Counted from the first letter of the stretch, positions 24,536 through 37,600 are shown. The stretch: DNA of 64,000 nucleotides from Ulva prolifera (GCA_023078555.1 CM041198.1:7115836-7179835); one strand, 5' to 3'. The notes: a model not told the origin generated them from the letters alone. Numbers and translations: made by a program.

Positions 24536-24540
24536 TTACA
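24536..24540 (-). terminator. TGTAA polyadenylation motif for bS20c
   Basis: TGTAA on the minus strand, about 109 bp after the bS20 stop. Confidence 0.35.
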
Positions 24541-24648
24541 TGAATTGTTGCCTATGTTGGGCAGTAGATTCTGATACTTGTCGTGGAGCACATCCACGAG
24601 ATCCTCGTTCTCGTTGACATGCTAACTGGAATGCAGGCCCCACACGAT

Positions 24649-25092
24649 CTATTGTGGCGTGTACAAGCCAGCCTCAACCAAAACGCTCTTGCGAGCACGA
24701 GACAAACGAGATTTCCGCCGCGCTCCGGTATTCTTGTGCATGATCCCCTTGGTGACGGCTTTGTCGATGTTTGAGAAAGCTTTGTGCAGTAGTTGGTCTG
24801 CGGAGGCCAGGTCCGACTCTGCCTCTAGGCTGGCCGCTTTCTGCATGAGCGCCGCGTAGGATTTCAGTGTAGCCCTAGACGATGACTTGATCAGGTCTTT
24901 GTATTCCTTATTGAAAGCTGTGTTCCTCTCGATCACACGCTGTCGGCGCAACGAGTTCTGAGCCTCTGTCACAACGAGAGCACGTTGCTCCATCAGTGGC
25001 CTGACAGACACCTTAACATTGCTGGTAAACGCAGCTCGGGAAGCGGCGGGACAAGCAATGCGCGCTGGGCGGACGGAAGCGGTAGCCATCAT
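24649..25092 (-). CDS. rps20: Plastid ribosomal protein bS20
   Basis: A single exon of 147 codons from tandem Met codons (MMATASVRPARIAC). The first ~50 residues are rich in Ala, Ser and Arg with few acids, like a green-algal plastid transit peptide. The mature part matches bS20: SLRRQRVIERNTAFNKEYKD, LLHKAFSNIDKAVTKGIMHK, and the basic tail RRKSRLSRARK. bS20 binds 16S rRNA in the body of the 30S subunit. A longer start at 25131 would need a non-AUG codon and adds no transit-like sequence. Nuclear coding of this gene fits green-lineage plastids, since red-lineage plastids usually keep rps20. It is convergent with the E2 gene. Confidence 0.88.
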   Translation of the reverse strand: MMATASVRPARIACPAASRAAFTSNVKVSVRPLMEQRALVVTEAQNSLRRQRVIERNTAFNKEYKDLIKSSSRATLKSYAALMQKAASLEAESDLASADQLLHKAFSNIDKAVTKGIMHKNTGARRKSRLSRARKSVLVEAGLYTPQ

Positions 25093-26148
25093 GCTGAGCA
25101 AATACCCACAACACTCACTCAACAGAGACAATGCAGCACATAAAAATCAGCGAGGTATAACTCTGCTCTTGCCTGCTTTGCTTTGCGCAGGGCAAGCGGC
25201 CTGAGTTTCACTCTTGCAAATGGTTCGCCACAAGCAGAAACACGTGCCAAGAACCATCGATATCTCGAAGCTAGCGAGATCCTCAGCAGAAAACTCCGGA
25301 ATGCGCCTTTGAGCTGATACGCTTGACAGCACATCAGAATCGATTGTTTGGTCCGACTCGCTGTGTATCAGTCCTGCCCGGGGTTGTGGCGGAGCCCCCC
25401 CGTGGGAATGGCCATTCAGTGCGCAATCACCTGCAACATCTGCAGATGCCAAACATGGGCCACTTCCTACATGCAAAGTAGCATGCATCCAATCGGATTC
25501 TAATCATGTATTATCTTTAGGTGGAGGTTTACAGCGGTCACAGGTGGTGAATGATGTACCGGGCACACCCTCAACGCAGCACCGAACACAAGTTTAGTAC
25601 TGGCGATACAAATTACACTGATTTGGACTGGTGTATCGCTGTGACTGCCACAGTTCAGGGACGAAGGTGACATGTCCACAGCCTGTCGTGTGGGAGATAT
25701 TGTGTCCAGTTCACTCATTCCATCATCCAAGCCGAATCCCACAGCTGATCACATTTTGAAGCTGAATTTTCAAAACATGCAGCGATGCAGGCAAGCAAGG
25801 GGACTCTGCAAAGAAAATACACTGCTGACCACATGTACCAACCATACACTGGGGACCTTTACACTCTTTCGTGCTGTCCTGTCCACGAAGGGTTTTTCAG
25901 TGCAATCGTTCCTTGCTGAAAGGCAAGGTATGACACTTGATTCGGGCGCGGTTGCACTGCACCACCAACACGTCGCCTCAATGTCATACTTGTACATGTG
26001 CAGCAGGAGCACTGACAAAGCTATGCCCACTGCAGACATGCTGAAGCCACGGAGAGTTGCAGCTCAATGCTGGAAAACAGTTACGCCGGGCATAAAAAGC
26101 CCGGTGGACGATGCTCCCACTGCTCCCAGAGAGCGTTGAGCACATGTG
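25093..26148. other. Intergenic, no gene seen
   Basis: About 1 kb between the bS20 start and the end of the TSSC4-like gene, both minus strand. It should contain the bS20 promoter and the TSSC4-like 3' UTR. The open frames here are short, overlap on both strands and resemble nothing I know. Confidence 0.5.
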
Positions 26149-27879
26149 TCAGTCATCTTCTGTAGTTCGAGCACGCATCTTCCTCCCCGTGTGTTTCCCA
26201 CCCTTGCCCGCAAAAAGTGCCCCGCTGTCGATGACACACGGCGGCCCACCTGGCACAGCTTCTAACGGCACAGAAGCATGCACAGTGTGACCTGTTGCAC
26301 TCATACCAATCCCAGCTGGCAGATCGTCCCCCCCCTCCATGCCATCAAACACATCCTCCATGTCACTGTCAGCAGCAGAAATTGAGCTCAGTACAGCAGC
26401 TGCACGTGTGTCTGCAGGGCCTGGTCCGGCTGCACCTGCAGCGCTGGCATGGACAGCACCACCGTCGTCCCTTGCAATGCGCGGCACAAACTGTATTGCT
26501 CCCGGCACCAGCTCACTAACAGACGTGGACGGCCCTGGAGCTGCGGCCGCGTTTCCTGGCCGCATATACTCAAATGCTGCACTAGCAGCTGATGCGGCTG
26601 ATGATGCACTTAGCCCATCGTTGCCAGAACCCACTGTGATGGGCACATCCAGAGCGTAGCATGTGAATGCCTGCGGTCTTCGGACATGCTCTGGGACGTG
26701 AGATCTAGGATGCTCTGTAGAGATCACAGCAGGAGCTGCAGATGGTGCTGGCTGTTGCACCTGGCTGGCTTGTGGGCCAGCGGACTGCCATGAAGGGAGG
26801 CTAGACGGTCCACTGCTGGGAACGAGAGATACAGTTTCGGGGACGACTGCTTCTCCATCTGTGAGCTTCCGCCGCACTCTTGGTGAAGGACCTTGCAGTG
26901 GGGTTGTGCAATGTGACCGAGTCCCAGTAGCGCTGGGGGTTACGGCTGGTGAGTCTCCAGCATATTCATCAGTCACGCGGAAGCGTACTTTCTTACGCTC
27001 GCTCCGTGGGCGAGTTTGAGGCGATGCTGGAGAACTTGGTGACGTGGGTGTAGATATTTTGGACGTCATGCGGTCATAAATATTCCGTTCTGCCACCTGC
27101 TCACACAATCTTATGCTGAGCCATGCTGAATGCCTGTCACATGGTCTGCACTGCAACCTGGGCAGGCAGGAGGCTGGCACATCAGGTGCAGGCAGGATGT
27201 ACCTGTGTCTTTAGAGCTGGCTTTGGTCGACACCGCAGCTTCTGTAGACTTTCGCATGCGAGCCTGTCGAACTCATCTTCCTCCTCCTCTTTCTCAAAGG
27301 CCTTGCAGGCTGACGAACTTGGCAGCTGTTCGGGGCCAAGCCCATTACCTTCTTCTTCCTCAACATCACACAAGACCTGTACGTGCTAGGTGAGTGTTTC
27401 ACTTGGGTAAAAGAAGGTCCGTGTGTCCCGCGCGTAATCACAAAGGTCGGGCCAGACTGACAGGTCGTATCAAATACAATGTATATGCACAGCAGACGGT
27501 ATGTTGATGTCCAGGCTACCTCTGCCTGGAGCTAACTTGTCGAAGCGACGATAGCATGCCATAGCAACGTTGCCGCATCCAAGGCTCGAGGAATGGCCTG
27601 ATTCAGAGTACTATACGCGCACAGGCACCGGTCTCGCCAAAACATGAACTTATAACAGAGCTCTAGCACAATTCTGAATTGACACCGCTGTGTCGACCAG
27701 CTCACCTGAATGCACTCTTGGTGCTCTCGCTCGTCTTCGCTTTCGGAGTCTGAAGGGTCCTGGCCCCTGTTTTGGACAATACGATCACTGATCGACCATG
27801 ATGGAGCCGAAGATTGGGGGTCATGCTGGTCTAGAGCCCCAAGTATACTGTCAAGGCGACGTTGAAATTCTTCGGCCAT
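26149..27879 (-). CDS. TSSC4-like protein (U5 snRNP chaperone family)
   Basis: Three exons, 27879-27706, 27376-27203 and 27096-26149, joined in phase 0, give 431 residues. The N-terminus EEFQRRLDSILGAL with PSWSISD matches the FxxRVxxIFGxL...LWSLTD block of plant TSSC4 homologues. The second exon is acidic, with EEEEDEFDRLA; the third starts VAERNIYDRM, then a KKVRFRV basic motif, then HVPEHVRRPQAFTCYALD, resembling the family's PxYxxxPxKYTxYxLD core. The rest is low-complexity Ser/Ala/Pro. Human TSSC4 holds U5 snRNP before tri-snRNP assembly; a splicing role here is inference from remote similarity. A profile search would settle it. Confidence 0.55.
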
Positions 27880-28402
27880 CGTGCCGTTCCTAGATATTGC
27901 CAACATCCGGGACCACAGCAGTATCTGACGCAGTCAATCTACAATTTTCCTGGACGGCTCCTACTTCAGGCCAAAAAGTATCGCTGCTGCGAGTGGTCGG
28001 GCGCAGCCGAGGCTATGCTGATTGCGCAGCGCTAGATGCATGACACTTCCGTGCTCAGCAGCATGAGGGAAGCCAGGGAATTTTATGCATGCAGGCCGTG
28101 ATGCCCTGCTATCTTATTATCGGCATGTCCGCCTTGTGTTTTGGCTACGTCAGCGATTGCGGTGCATTCCCTGCCGAGCGGGTCCAGACATGGAGGCCCT
28201 GAAACAGCAACATCCAGTGCCATTTCGGTGAATTCACTTGGTAGGCATAGGGACCAGGGCCAATTGGTTTGAACAACGGTCCATCTCAACTCGTCTACGC
28301 TGGAAATATCATGTGGTTGCATAGGACGCAGAGCAGAGCTGTTGCCAGACAAGTTGCCCTGGATAGGACCACGCAGGAACAACACAATCAATGAATCCTG
28401 GG

Positions 28403-28890
28403 CTAGAAGCAGCATTCACAGTCAAAAGGACATAGATCAGTATCTCCGCCCTTCTTGTTGAGTTTCAACTCGGCCTCCGTGTACACGTTCCAGCCTTCCT
28501 CTGTCTTCTTTCTTGCCTCATCAACCAACCCAAACAGGTCGTCTTTCTTGCCTCTAACTTCCTGTGCACAATCATGCAATGATACATGAATAATTGATCG
28601 CTTGGGTGCAAATTAAAGGACACCGAGCCACCGAGTGGACGTGCCTTTCGCCTGGCTGGCGCCTCGTCGGGGCTTCCAGTTTCTTGCTTTCCTGGCTTCG
28701 TCGTCTTTGACTGACACTCTTTCTTCGAGGTTGCAAATAGATCGTCTATGAATGATTTACCTTTTTTTGCCGCCCCGTCTTCGACCGTACTGGTCTTTTT
28801 CTGTACGCCTGGCGACTTCTGCTGAAGGGCAGTCTTCGCACGTACGTCCGTCAATACGACATTCCCCGTTGAGCCTTTCGGCTTACCCAT
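28403..28890 (-). CDS. DUF1764 family small basic protein
   Basis: Two exons, 28890-28624 and 28561-28403, joined in phase 0, give 141 residues. After a basic, Lys-rich N-terminus comes SFIDDLFATSKK, the family's first block. The C-terminus has KKTEEGWNVYTEAEL, then KKGGDTDLCPFDCECCF at the stop, which is the diagnostic DUF1764 ending. The donor chosen (tcg|gtgtcc) is the one that keeps phase with the second exon; a nearby alternative would break it. The molecular role is not established; the family is conserved across eukaryotes and the sequence suggests a nuclear, disordered protein. Confidence 0.8.
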
Positions 28891-29366
28891 GCACGTCACG
28901 GCTTGAGAAATGACGCGAAGAACAAGATGCTAACGTGCGATAGGCGTATCGAGAATGCCACATTAGTGTCTTTTGCGCTCACGCGCAGCGATCATGGCAC
29001 GGCAGTAAGCCGTGAGCAGCTGCAGGCTTGCACGTGTCGTCAATGGTCACATGGTGTTGGTGATGGATGCATCATGTTGCCAGCGTCCTTCACAGACTGT
29101 CTACATGGCATACGCATGCATGGGCTGATGGCGCAGTGACGCCTGCGGAAGGACGGGGGGACGCTAAGGCCTCTATTACAATACATACATAGTCAGCCAC
29201 GATGAGCCAATGTGTTGTGAGGTTTTGAGCCTGCATGTTCCGCGCGAGTTGGCGTCATCCTCGACGTGTCTTCACCTGGAAAAACACCATACGCAGCCGT
29301 CTGTGTACCGCACAATGCCATGTAAGCTCTATGACTTTCATTACCTCGTTTAGTGATTAATCCAGG
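28891..29366. promoter_or_regulatory. Divergent DUF1764/SLC38 promoter region
   Basis: These 476 bp lie between two starts that face away from each other. No recognised motif is claimed; the assignment is by orientation and spacing. Confidence 0.4.
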
Positions 29367-30895
29367 ATGGGTGGTATCGCTGTTGGCGTGGAGGGCAGCG
29401 CTTCGGCATGGGCTAGCGTGTTCAACTTGGGGAACTGTGCTATCGGGGCGGGCATATTGAGCTTCCCATACGCTTTCAGAAAATCTGGTGTGCCTTTTTG
29501 AACTTCGTCTTCCGTTCTGCATGAGGCCCCAGCCTCGTACGGTGTCAACTCTGCTGTGCATCTTCCCAAACCACGTAAGCATTCCGGACGTTTGCCGATG
29601 AATAGCTAGGCAGGTATTCCGGCTCGCAGATACAGTGCAAGGCATGATGCTTTTGTGCTGCAGGTCTTCTCGGTGGCGTGTGCGTGTGTGTGGTGGTGGC
29701 TTGTATCGAATACATTACGCTCAACATCCTCATGCGCCAGACCACGCTACATGGAGCTTTCACATACCAAGGCCTGGTGCGCCCTCCCCCTCATGCACGT
29801 GCAGTCTGTGGTATCCAGGTCCACGATCCAGGAGTGCATCCATAGCAATCGCACCACACCTTCAGCAGTGTCGCAGCTGCCGCACAGCTGTTTGAGTGCT
29901 CAACCAGGTGTACAAGCCACTGCCAGGGCACACTCCTGCACTCCCCCATCGCCTGTCAGCGGAGATCACGTTGCCACATCTTCAGCATGGCCTGAACGCT
30001 GCTGACGTGCGATCGGGGGGTGGGGGGGGTCAAACGCACATCGCTCATCGCTCAGCATGTCTGAACTTCACAAGTACAGCCCACGCATACCTCACAGCTC
30101 CTCCGCTGATACTGATTAATAGACGTGTGATTGCTCCACTTCACAGTCGTGGCGGTGCAGGGCTGGTCGTGGTTGCCGTAGTATGTTGCAAGTGCACACT
30201 GCAGCCGCATCCCTTGCGGGTGGGCTCTGCTGTGCCCACCGCTTTTAGACTGGTGTAGCAGCCTTGCAGCCTTAACTGCTCAGCCATGTGCACTGTATCT
30301 GGCTGTGGTGCCACACGTACACATGCCCCTTGTATAGCTGAGGTGACAGGCACACGCTCAGGATCAACACAGGCCCCCCATTCCACACAATAATTACAAT
30401 TTTAGCGACGCTTTTGCGTTTACCTTCAAGGTAAACTATTAGCTTAGAACTTCCATGCAACAGAGGTCCACATGACCGAAGCCAACGACAGACACACACA
30501 CATACAGAACGAGGGCGTAGCAATTCGTGTGGGTATGCTCTTCCTGTCACGAGGCTCATCGTCTCAGCGAGGCAGCGACAGGGGCCCATGCATGCAGGTC
30601 AAGCACGGCCTGGGGCGCGCGGCCTCGGAGGTGATGGCCTGGACGATCCTCTTCTTCATCTTCGGCTCGTGCGTTGCGTACATCATCATTGTGGGGGATA
30701 CCTTTGGCGCCGTGTGGCGGGACATCGTCGTCGGGCCGCTCGGGCTGCCCCCGATCGTCGGTCACCGCGCGCTCGTCATCCTCGTGCCCGCCCTCACCGT
30801 CATGCTCCCCATCTCGCTGCAGCGCAGCATGCTCTCGCTCGCGCCGGCGTCCACCGCCGCGCTTACCGTCATGATGTTCACCACGGGCACGCCCC

Positions 30896-30941
<46 letters not shown>

Positions 30942-32909
30942 GTTTGTATAGCGATGTAATCCTCTGAGGAGGTGGGGGGCTCCGCATATGCTGCATAGGA
31001 CATGCATCATGTGCGCACCTGTCACAGCACAGATGGTGCACTGCTGCCGCGCTGCTGGAGTACTGCTAGTGTACGCACTCCAGCGGGGGGTGTCGACGAT
31101 GCCTGTGCATGGACGCGCTGCATGCGTGTGCATTGATGTCGTAGGGAGAGGGTACGTGTGCGGCGTGTGGATTTGATGGGAGTCATGAGCCTCGCGTACG
31201 CGGCGGACGTCGGTCTGCCTGTTTCAAGCTGGGGTTTGTGCCCAGAGCAACGTCTGAACTGCTCAGTGCATGTGTTGAGCAGTTGTCTCAGCCATGCAGC
31301 TGGATGCTTCAGGTTGGCACCACAGCCATGAGAGGCTGATAAGGGGGTGCATGTGTTTTTGTGCGATTGGGTTGAGCTGCTCATTGAGGACTGCTGCGCA
31401 GCTGGCAGCAGTGAACAGGCTCACATCGTCGTCGCAGCAGCGGCATACCACGCCAGAGTGCAAACATTGCTCAGGCATACTAGCTGCTCCGTGAGTCTCA
31501 GCGGTCATTTGCTCTTGTCGCTGAAAATAGCGAGGACGACACATCGTCGCGTGTGCCCAAACCTCCATCGTTTGCAAGCAGCTTGGCTTGGATACTAGTA
31601 ATCTGCTGCTATTGGGCGGCGGTCAGGTGTATCTGCCGATGCACCATCTGCAACACCCATGCATTCAATGGAGCGAGCAGGATGACACATATGCATCCGC
31701 AAGACGTCCTTCACCGCCGGTGCAGGCATCATCGTCTTTAAAGGCATGTACGCGCTCTGGGCCAACGGCGTCGCCGAGACGATGAAGCACGTCGTGCTCT
31801 TCAACCTCTCCTTCAGCGCCATCCCCGCCATCCCCGTCATGGTCTTCGCCTACCACTGCCATGTCCAGGCCGTGCCCATCTACTACGAGCTCACCGACGA
31901 CCCCCTGCTCTTCACCGGCCTCATCGACGCCTGGTCGCGCCTCACGCGCCGCGGCGGCAGCCGCCGCGGCGGCGCTGCCGCTGCGGCTGCGCCGCCGCCG
32001 CCGGCCGGCGGCACGACCGCTGCCGTCGCGCGGAAGCTCCGCGGCGCCGCCGCGGTGCTGGCGACCGCGTACGCCGAGTGCACGATCCTCTACGTCACGA
32101 CCGGCGTAGCAGGCTACCTACTCTACCCGCGTGACGCCGACTCCAACATCCTCAACAACTTCCCGCCGGATGACGCGCTCATGCAGCTCATGCGGTTCTG
32201 CGTCGGCTTCGCCGTGCTGCTTCACTACCCGATCAACCAGCACGTCGCGCGCTCCGCGCTCTACGACCTCATCAGCCGCTACACCGGCATCCAGACGAAG
32301 GACCACGTGCCGTACTCCCACGTCGCGTCGCTGACCGTGCTCTTCTTCGTCGCCTCCGTCACCACCGCGTGCCTCGTGCACGACCTCGGCGTCGTGTTCC
32401 AGGTCATCGGCGGCCTTGCAGGCTCGATGCTCGTGTTTGTGCTTCCGGGGGGGCTCGTCATTGCGCACTGCCGCGGCGGCGGCACCGCCGCCGTCCGCGC
32501 GGCCGCCGCCGGCGCGGCCACCTCCTCCGCCGCCGCAGCCACCTCCTCCGCCGCCGCGGAGGAGACCGCGTTGCTGCTGCCGCAGGCGAACGGCGACTCC
32601 AGTGCCGTGCGTGCGGCGGCGGAGCGCCGCGGCGGCGCGTGCAGCAGCGCGTCGCTAGCTGACCCCCCCCGCATGGAGGCCGCCGCGGACGACGCCGGCA
32701 CGAGCCGGGGGACGCCGGAGGAGTCCCCGCTGCACTCGCCAGTCGACAAGGAGGCTGTTGGGTGGCTACTGGTGCTCCTGGGCGTCGCCGTGTTTGCGGT
32801 GACGCTGTACCTGACGGTTGTAGACATGATGGGCCCGCAAGACGGTGGCATGCATGAGGGTGCTTCGGATGCCGGCACGGAGCGCCGGTTGCTGCTGTGG
32901 GTTGCGTGA
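29367..32909 (+). CDS. SLC38-type sodium-coupled neutral amino acid transporter
   Basis: Exons 29367-29487, 29664-29776, 30598-30886 and 31726-32909 give 568 residues. The first membrane helix carries the family signature SVFNLGNCAIGAGILSFPYA. Next come GLLGGVCVCVVVACIEYITL, then MAWTILFFIFGSCVAYIIIV, then the long last exon with six or so further helices, among them HVVLFNLSFSAIPAIPVMVF and RFCVGFAVLLHYPINQHV, and a final TM near residue 520. A Ser/Ala-rich cytosolic loop (about 400-490) lies before the last helix. Intron 3 must begin with GC (acgg|gcacg) to keep phase 1 and restore the Gly of TTGIIVFKG. A run of 43 C begins 10 bp after that donor. Exons 3-4 are extremely G/C-rich at third positions and exons 1-2 are not. 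Confidence 0.82.
30897..30939 (+). repeat. Poly(C) tract, 43 bp, in SLC38 intron 3
   Basis: An unbroken run of 43 C is followed directly by GGG. It begins 10 bp after the exon end at 30886, in the intron. Length in the live genome may vary, and sequencing or assembly slippage is likely here. It could form i-motif or G-quadruplex DNA. Confidence 0.9.
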
Positions 32910-34616
32910 GGCAGGGTGTTGTGTGTATGTTGCTTTCCAAGCGTTGAGGCTCTTGGAACGTCGCGGATGATGTAGGCATGGTCACCACCTTGTGAGTGCT
33001 GTGTTGTGCCCGGTGGTGAAGCGCATGTCACTGGAATGTGTGCTGCTCAGATCGCGTGTGCAAATCTCCGTGGCGCATGGATGCTCCACATTGTCATTGA
33101 TTCTTCATGTGTGTAGAGTTTCGGTGATGCGGCAGGCGATTACTGTGTGTGTCGTCGCTGGCTAGTGAGAAGCTTGGAGGAATAATGATGTTGACAAGGC
33201 ACAGAAGGTGGGGTCTGCGGCATGTAGGCACCAGGATTGTGATGCATGGGTAGACAAGAGAAGCAGTGGGACCTGCGCTGATGTGTCAATAGAACAGCAG
33301 CCTGTGGAAGTTGTCCAGTTGAGAGGGGCTAGATAGGTTCCAGTGTTTTACCGGAAGCTGTGGTGCTGACCCAGTGGACATGACAGATCATGAAGACTGC
33401 TTCACGATGCTGTTGTGGCAGAAATACCTTCGTAGCGGGCAGACTTATGCGCCCGAGGTGTAGTGAGACATGCGCTGGTCCCAGGAGCTCTGTGTGTCAC
33501 GTTGATCAGAGGCCATGCTATCTCCTAAGTCTCGTCCAGCACATTGTGTTACGAGATCACGAGCCCAAACTAATGTGTTGATGGTGATTGTGAGTTTTAA
33601 CTTCAATGCTGATTGCCGGCGAGCGTCAGTCCATGTGTCGGCGAGCTATCAGACCCTCATCGGATGAGAACAGCTACTTCCCCTGGTACCTGGAATGATG
33701 GACATTTTCACTGTATTACTGGTTCATCTGCCTGCGGACGCGCGATTGCCCGAAGGTAAGTCTGCCAGCCAGGCTGCATGCTACAAAGCTGTCTTGGCTG
33801 GGGCGCCCGTTGCCAAAAGGTTCACTATGTCTAAACCAGACTATCCCAGAATTGTTCAAAGTTATTTGTTGAATAGGTTGGCATGCCGTGGGCTGCCGCC
33901 GTGAGTGCACCATGTCGTGTCAATGCTGGAGACGCAATGCGCTGAGCTTGCGAGAGACGCTTGCGCACTGTCTCGAGATCGGCCTTGAGACCCAAACATA
34001 CAGCGCTGCCAGACTTTGATACCACAGTATTGTGATGCTTCATCAGGCTTTAATTTCGTTGTTGTCTCGGCAAGATGGATCGATGCTATATTCCTCCGCG
34101 GTCGACGTGTCGCACTTACTAACTACGGCCGCTGATTGCAACATCATTTCACATTGCAGTCTTCTATGTTTGAGGTTTACGCATTGTCGTGAGTGCAGTA
34201 CTGGTGGAGGTCGTCGCCAGTTTTGGCGCTGAAACTGCATCCAGCTCTTCCAACTTGCAGTGCTAGGTACGAATGCCCCCATACACAATTGCAATGCTCA
34301 AACAGCGTATTATACACTCAAGTATCAACAAATAATAGACAAGGAAGTGCTATCGTGCCGTATACGCTGCCCATACGCAAAGTTCACCGTGTCGGTGGCG
34401 TGCCGATGAACTACAATTACCCACGCCCGAGTGCACTTCGCTCTCTCAGCTTCTGCCACCCATGCGCCACCGAATCGAGGTCATAGAAACATACACGCCA
34501 GAGTTTATGATATTCACCTTGTATATACAGGCTTCCCGGGCGTGCACACCTCATCGTGCGCAAACCGGCTTCGGACACGAGACACCACTCGCTTGCCTCC
34601 CTGCCGCCACAGAACT
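32910..34616. other. Intergenic, no gene supported
   Basis: About 1.7 kb between the SLC38 stop and the glycosylase start. One 69-codon ATG frame at 33695-33904 is present but resembles nothing. It should hold the SLC38 3' UTR and the glycosylase promoter. Confidence 0.5.
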
Positions 34617-37600
34617 ATGGTGGAAGGCCACCAGTGCCACCGAGTTGCAGCCGCCCACCGCAAGCTGCTCGTGGGCCACGCCTTCAAGGCCTCCTCCCCG
34701 AATGGCCGCTTCACGGATGGTGCCGCCATGATCAACAACCAACCTCTGGCCAAGATCGAGGTACGTGCTGCATTACAACTGCATCCATGCACAAAAGTCT
34801 CAATCGGGCCACACCCACCACCACGGCGAACGCCGCGGCGATGCAGTGTCTGGGTGACGCGCGGCTTGCAAGCGGATCTGCCTGCACTGGAGTCGGAGCG
34901 CAGCTGCCGGGCTTCAACAGGCTGCTGTGGCACGGACCGCCACTCCACCACTCCTTCTGCATGCAAAACACACAGCCCCACCTGGAGGACATACATGCAT
35001 ATTCCCGTGGTTGTTGCATCGCTGCTGCGGAGGCACCGGCTGCATTTGAGTCCACCTGCACCAGCGGTGCAGCTCACAGCAACGCTGGCATGCATTGCGA
35101 AACGGCCAATCCTTCTGTGGCTGTGACTATGTAGAGTACGCAGCCTGGCTGCCTCTTTCGTACCCTTGCCACCACCATAGTGCGACGGCCTCACTGCCCC
35201 GGCCCCCTCGCCACTACATGCATTCTTGTCCCTGCCACTTCACCGACGGACCGGACGCCGTCCTCAAACTCGCACCGCCCCGCCGCAGGTTCATGGTAAG
35301 AACCTCTTCTACTTCTTCTCGCGGCCCAGCGGCGGTGGCGCCGCGGAGCCCGTCGCCGCACCAGAGCCGGAGCACGCGCGCAGCCCCGGCAACGAGGCTG
35401 CGGCCGCGCACGCGGTCCTCCACATCCATTTTGGCATGAGCGGTGCATTCAAGACGATGCGGCGCGAGGAGGCCCCGGAGCCGACGACGACGACGCGCCT
35501 GCGCCTCGAGAGCGACGAGCTCGACCTCATCGCCCACCTCAGCGCGATGACCGTCGACCACGGCGACGATACGTTCTATCAGTATGACCCCCCGTTTGCC
35601 CATGTCTCTTCATCTTCCCGCTGTGCTGTGGCTTTTCATCTTCCGCAGCGCCCGCCGCGAGGGGCGGGTAGCACGCAGCGCGCAGCGCGCAGGCGTGAGG
35701 GTGAGCGGGGTGCAGGGAGAAGATTGCAAAGCTGGGGCCGGACCCGCTGCGCGAGGACGCCGATGCGGAGCGGCTGTGGGAGACGGTGCAGGGGTCAAAG
35801 AAGCCGATCGGGCTCGTGCTGATGGACCAGAGCATGGTCGCCGGCCTCGGCAACATCTACCGCGCGGAGGTGCTCTTCAAGGTGTGAAGTCACACCCCAT
35901 CTCCTACCAACCACCCCCCACCCCCCTGACCCTCGCGTATGCATGGTCAAGATCGGCTTTCGTCGGCACAGTTGCGTGGCGCCTCGGCCCACGGCAGCAC
36001 GCGTCTCCTGCTGTGCCTGACGAAGAGTGCTCGTACAGGCTAGGGTGCACCCGGAGCAGCCGGCCAACACGATCTCACGCGAGGAGTTTGATCGCATCTG
36101 GCGGCACTCGGTGCTGCTCCTGCAGCGCGGCTTCCTCAGCGGCTCGATCCTGACGGTGGACGACGCCGACGCCGCGGCGATGGGCCCCCCGTGGACACGG
36201 CGGTATATTTACAATCACAAGGCATGCGGCGTATGCTCGGGGCCCGTGCGCACGTGGGACATGGCCTCCCGCACCGTCTACGCCTGCGACACCTGCCAGG
36301 TAAGCTGCCCCCCCTCCCCCTCACCCCCCGCGCCCCCCCTGGGACTGCGTCTGCTTGGCAGACCAGGCCTCAGCTAGCAGTCCGTATCCGCCGCACGGAC
36401 GCACCCCACTGCAATGTCTCGGTGTGCACCTGAAAGACGCGCATCAGATGTCTATGTCGATCCCACCCGTCGTCCGCAGCACGTTGTCGACCTGCACATG
36501 CAGTCGGACATCAGCAGAGGCAGGAGCACGTGCCCCCCGACAGTGCTGCGCAACGACGGCCTGCGTCGTGGCATGCAGGTGCTGCGTGACGGTGACAAGC
36601 TGCCCAAGGCGCGGCGCGACGCGATGGCCGCGGCCTCCGACGCGAAGGAGTTTGTGAGCCACTGCGCCACCGACGGCGGCGACACGGTGACCGCGAGCAA
36701 GATGACCGTCGCGCAGCTGCGTGCTGCCCTGCTCGTGCGCCTCCCCCCCCCCTATTTATTCTCTATCGTCAGGCGAATAGTGTGCCTGCGCTCGGATTCA
36801 GAGCCGTTCGTTGCGACGCAGAGGCCCAAGGTGTTGCTGATTGCGCAATCTTCTTTCCTAGTAGAAGCTGTCCCTCGGTGGAGCCGTCTCTCGCGCCCCA
36901 GCTTTCAACCCTGGCCTCCACTTTCGTTGGCACCAGAGAGTGAACTTTGTTGTCCGCCTGAACTGTCCATGCGTGGCAGCTTTACAGCACCAGCTCGGGG
37001 TTGTGTGCATGCCTGTTGGCAGTTCGGAGATGAGCGTGCTGGTCTGTCTCCTGGGGACGCAATGCACTCAGATGTGCAGAGGCCTCTTCGTTGCCACCAC
37101 TTTGAAACAAGCTACGGCGTGGCATGCGCACTCGCATACGCCGTGAGCTACTGTCAACAAGATATCTTGCCTTGCAAATCGGCTGAGAGCCTCACACGGC
37201 CGATTCGGGCTGTGCCAGCAGCTTCAGCTGATTTGCAGAACGCCGGAGCACAGACCCCGCTGCCAAAGACGAAGCCCGGCCTCGTTGCCGCACTTGAGGC
37301 GCTGTCTGGCGGCGCCACCCCTGAGGCCGCCGCAGAGGCCGCCGCCACCGCCGCCGGCACCCCTCTGCCGCCCAAGCGTCTCGCGAAAGCCCCGAAGGGC
37401 AAGGCGGCAGCACGCAAGGCCGCGGCGGCAGCGGCAGCCGCCGCGGCCGCCGCAGATGGTGACACCACCACCACAATCTCCACCTGCTCCGATGAAACCG
37501 CGGGTGCCGCACCGGCCACCGTCAAGACCGACGCGACTGTCAAGGCCGAAGACCACGGTGTGAGCTCCCCGGCGGTGGCTGCGAGCTCCGTCAAAGCAGC

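Noticed and set aside
30556-31041. Minus-strand and plus-strand frames reading through the poly(C) as poly-Gly or poly-Pro
   Set aside because: Open only because the homopolymer lacks stops; the region is intron by phase and homology.
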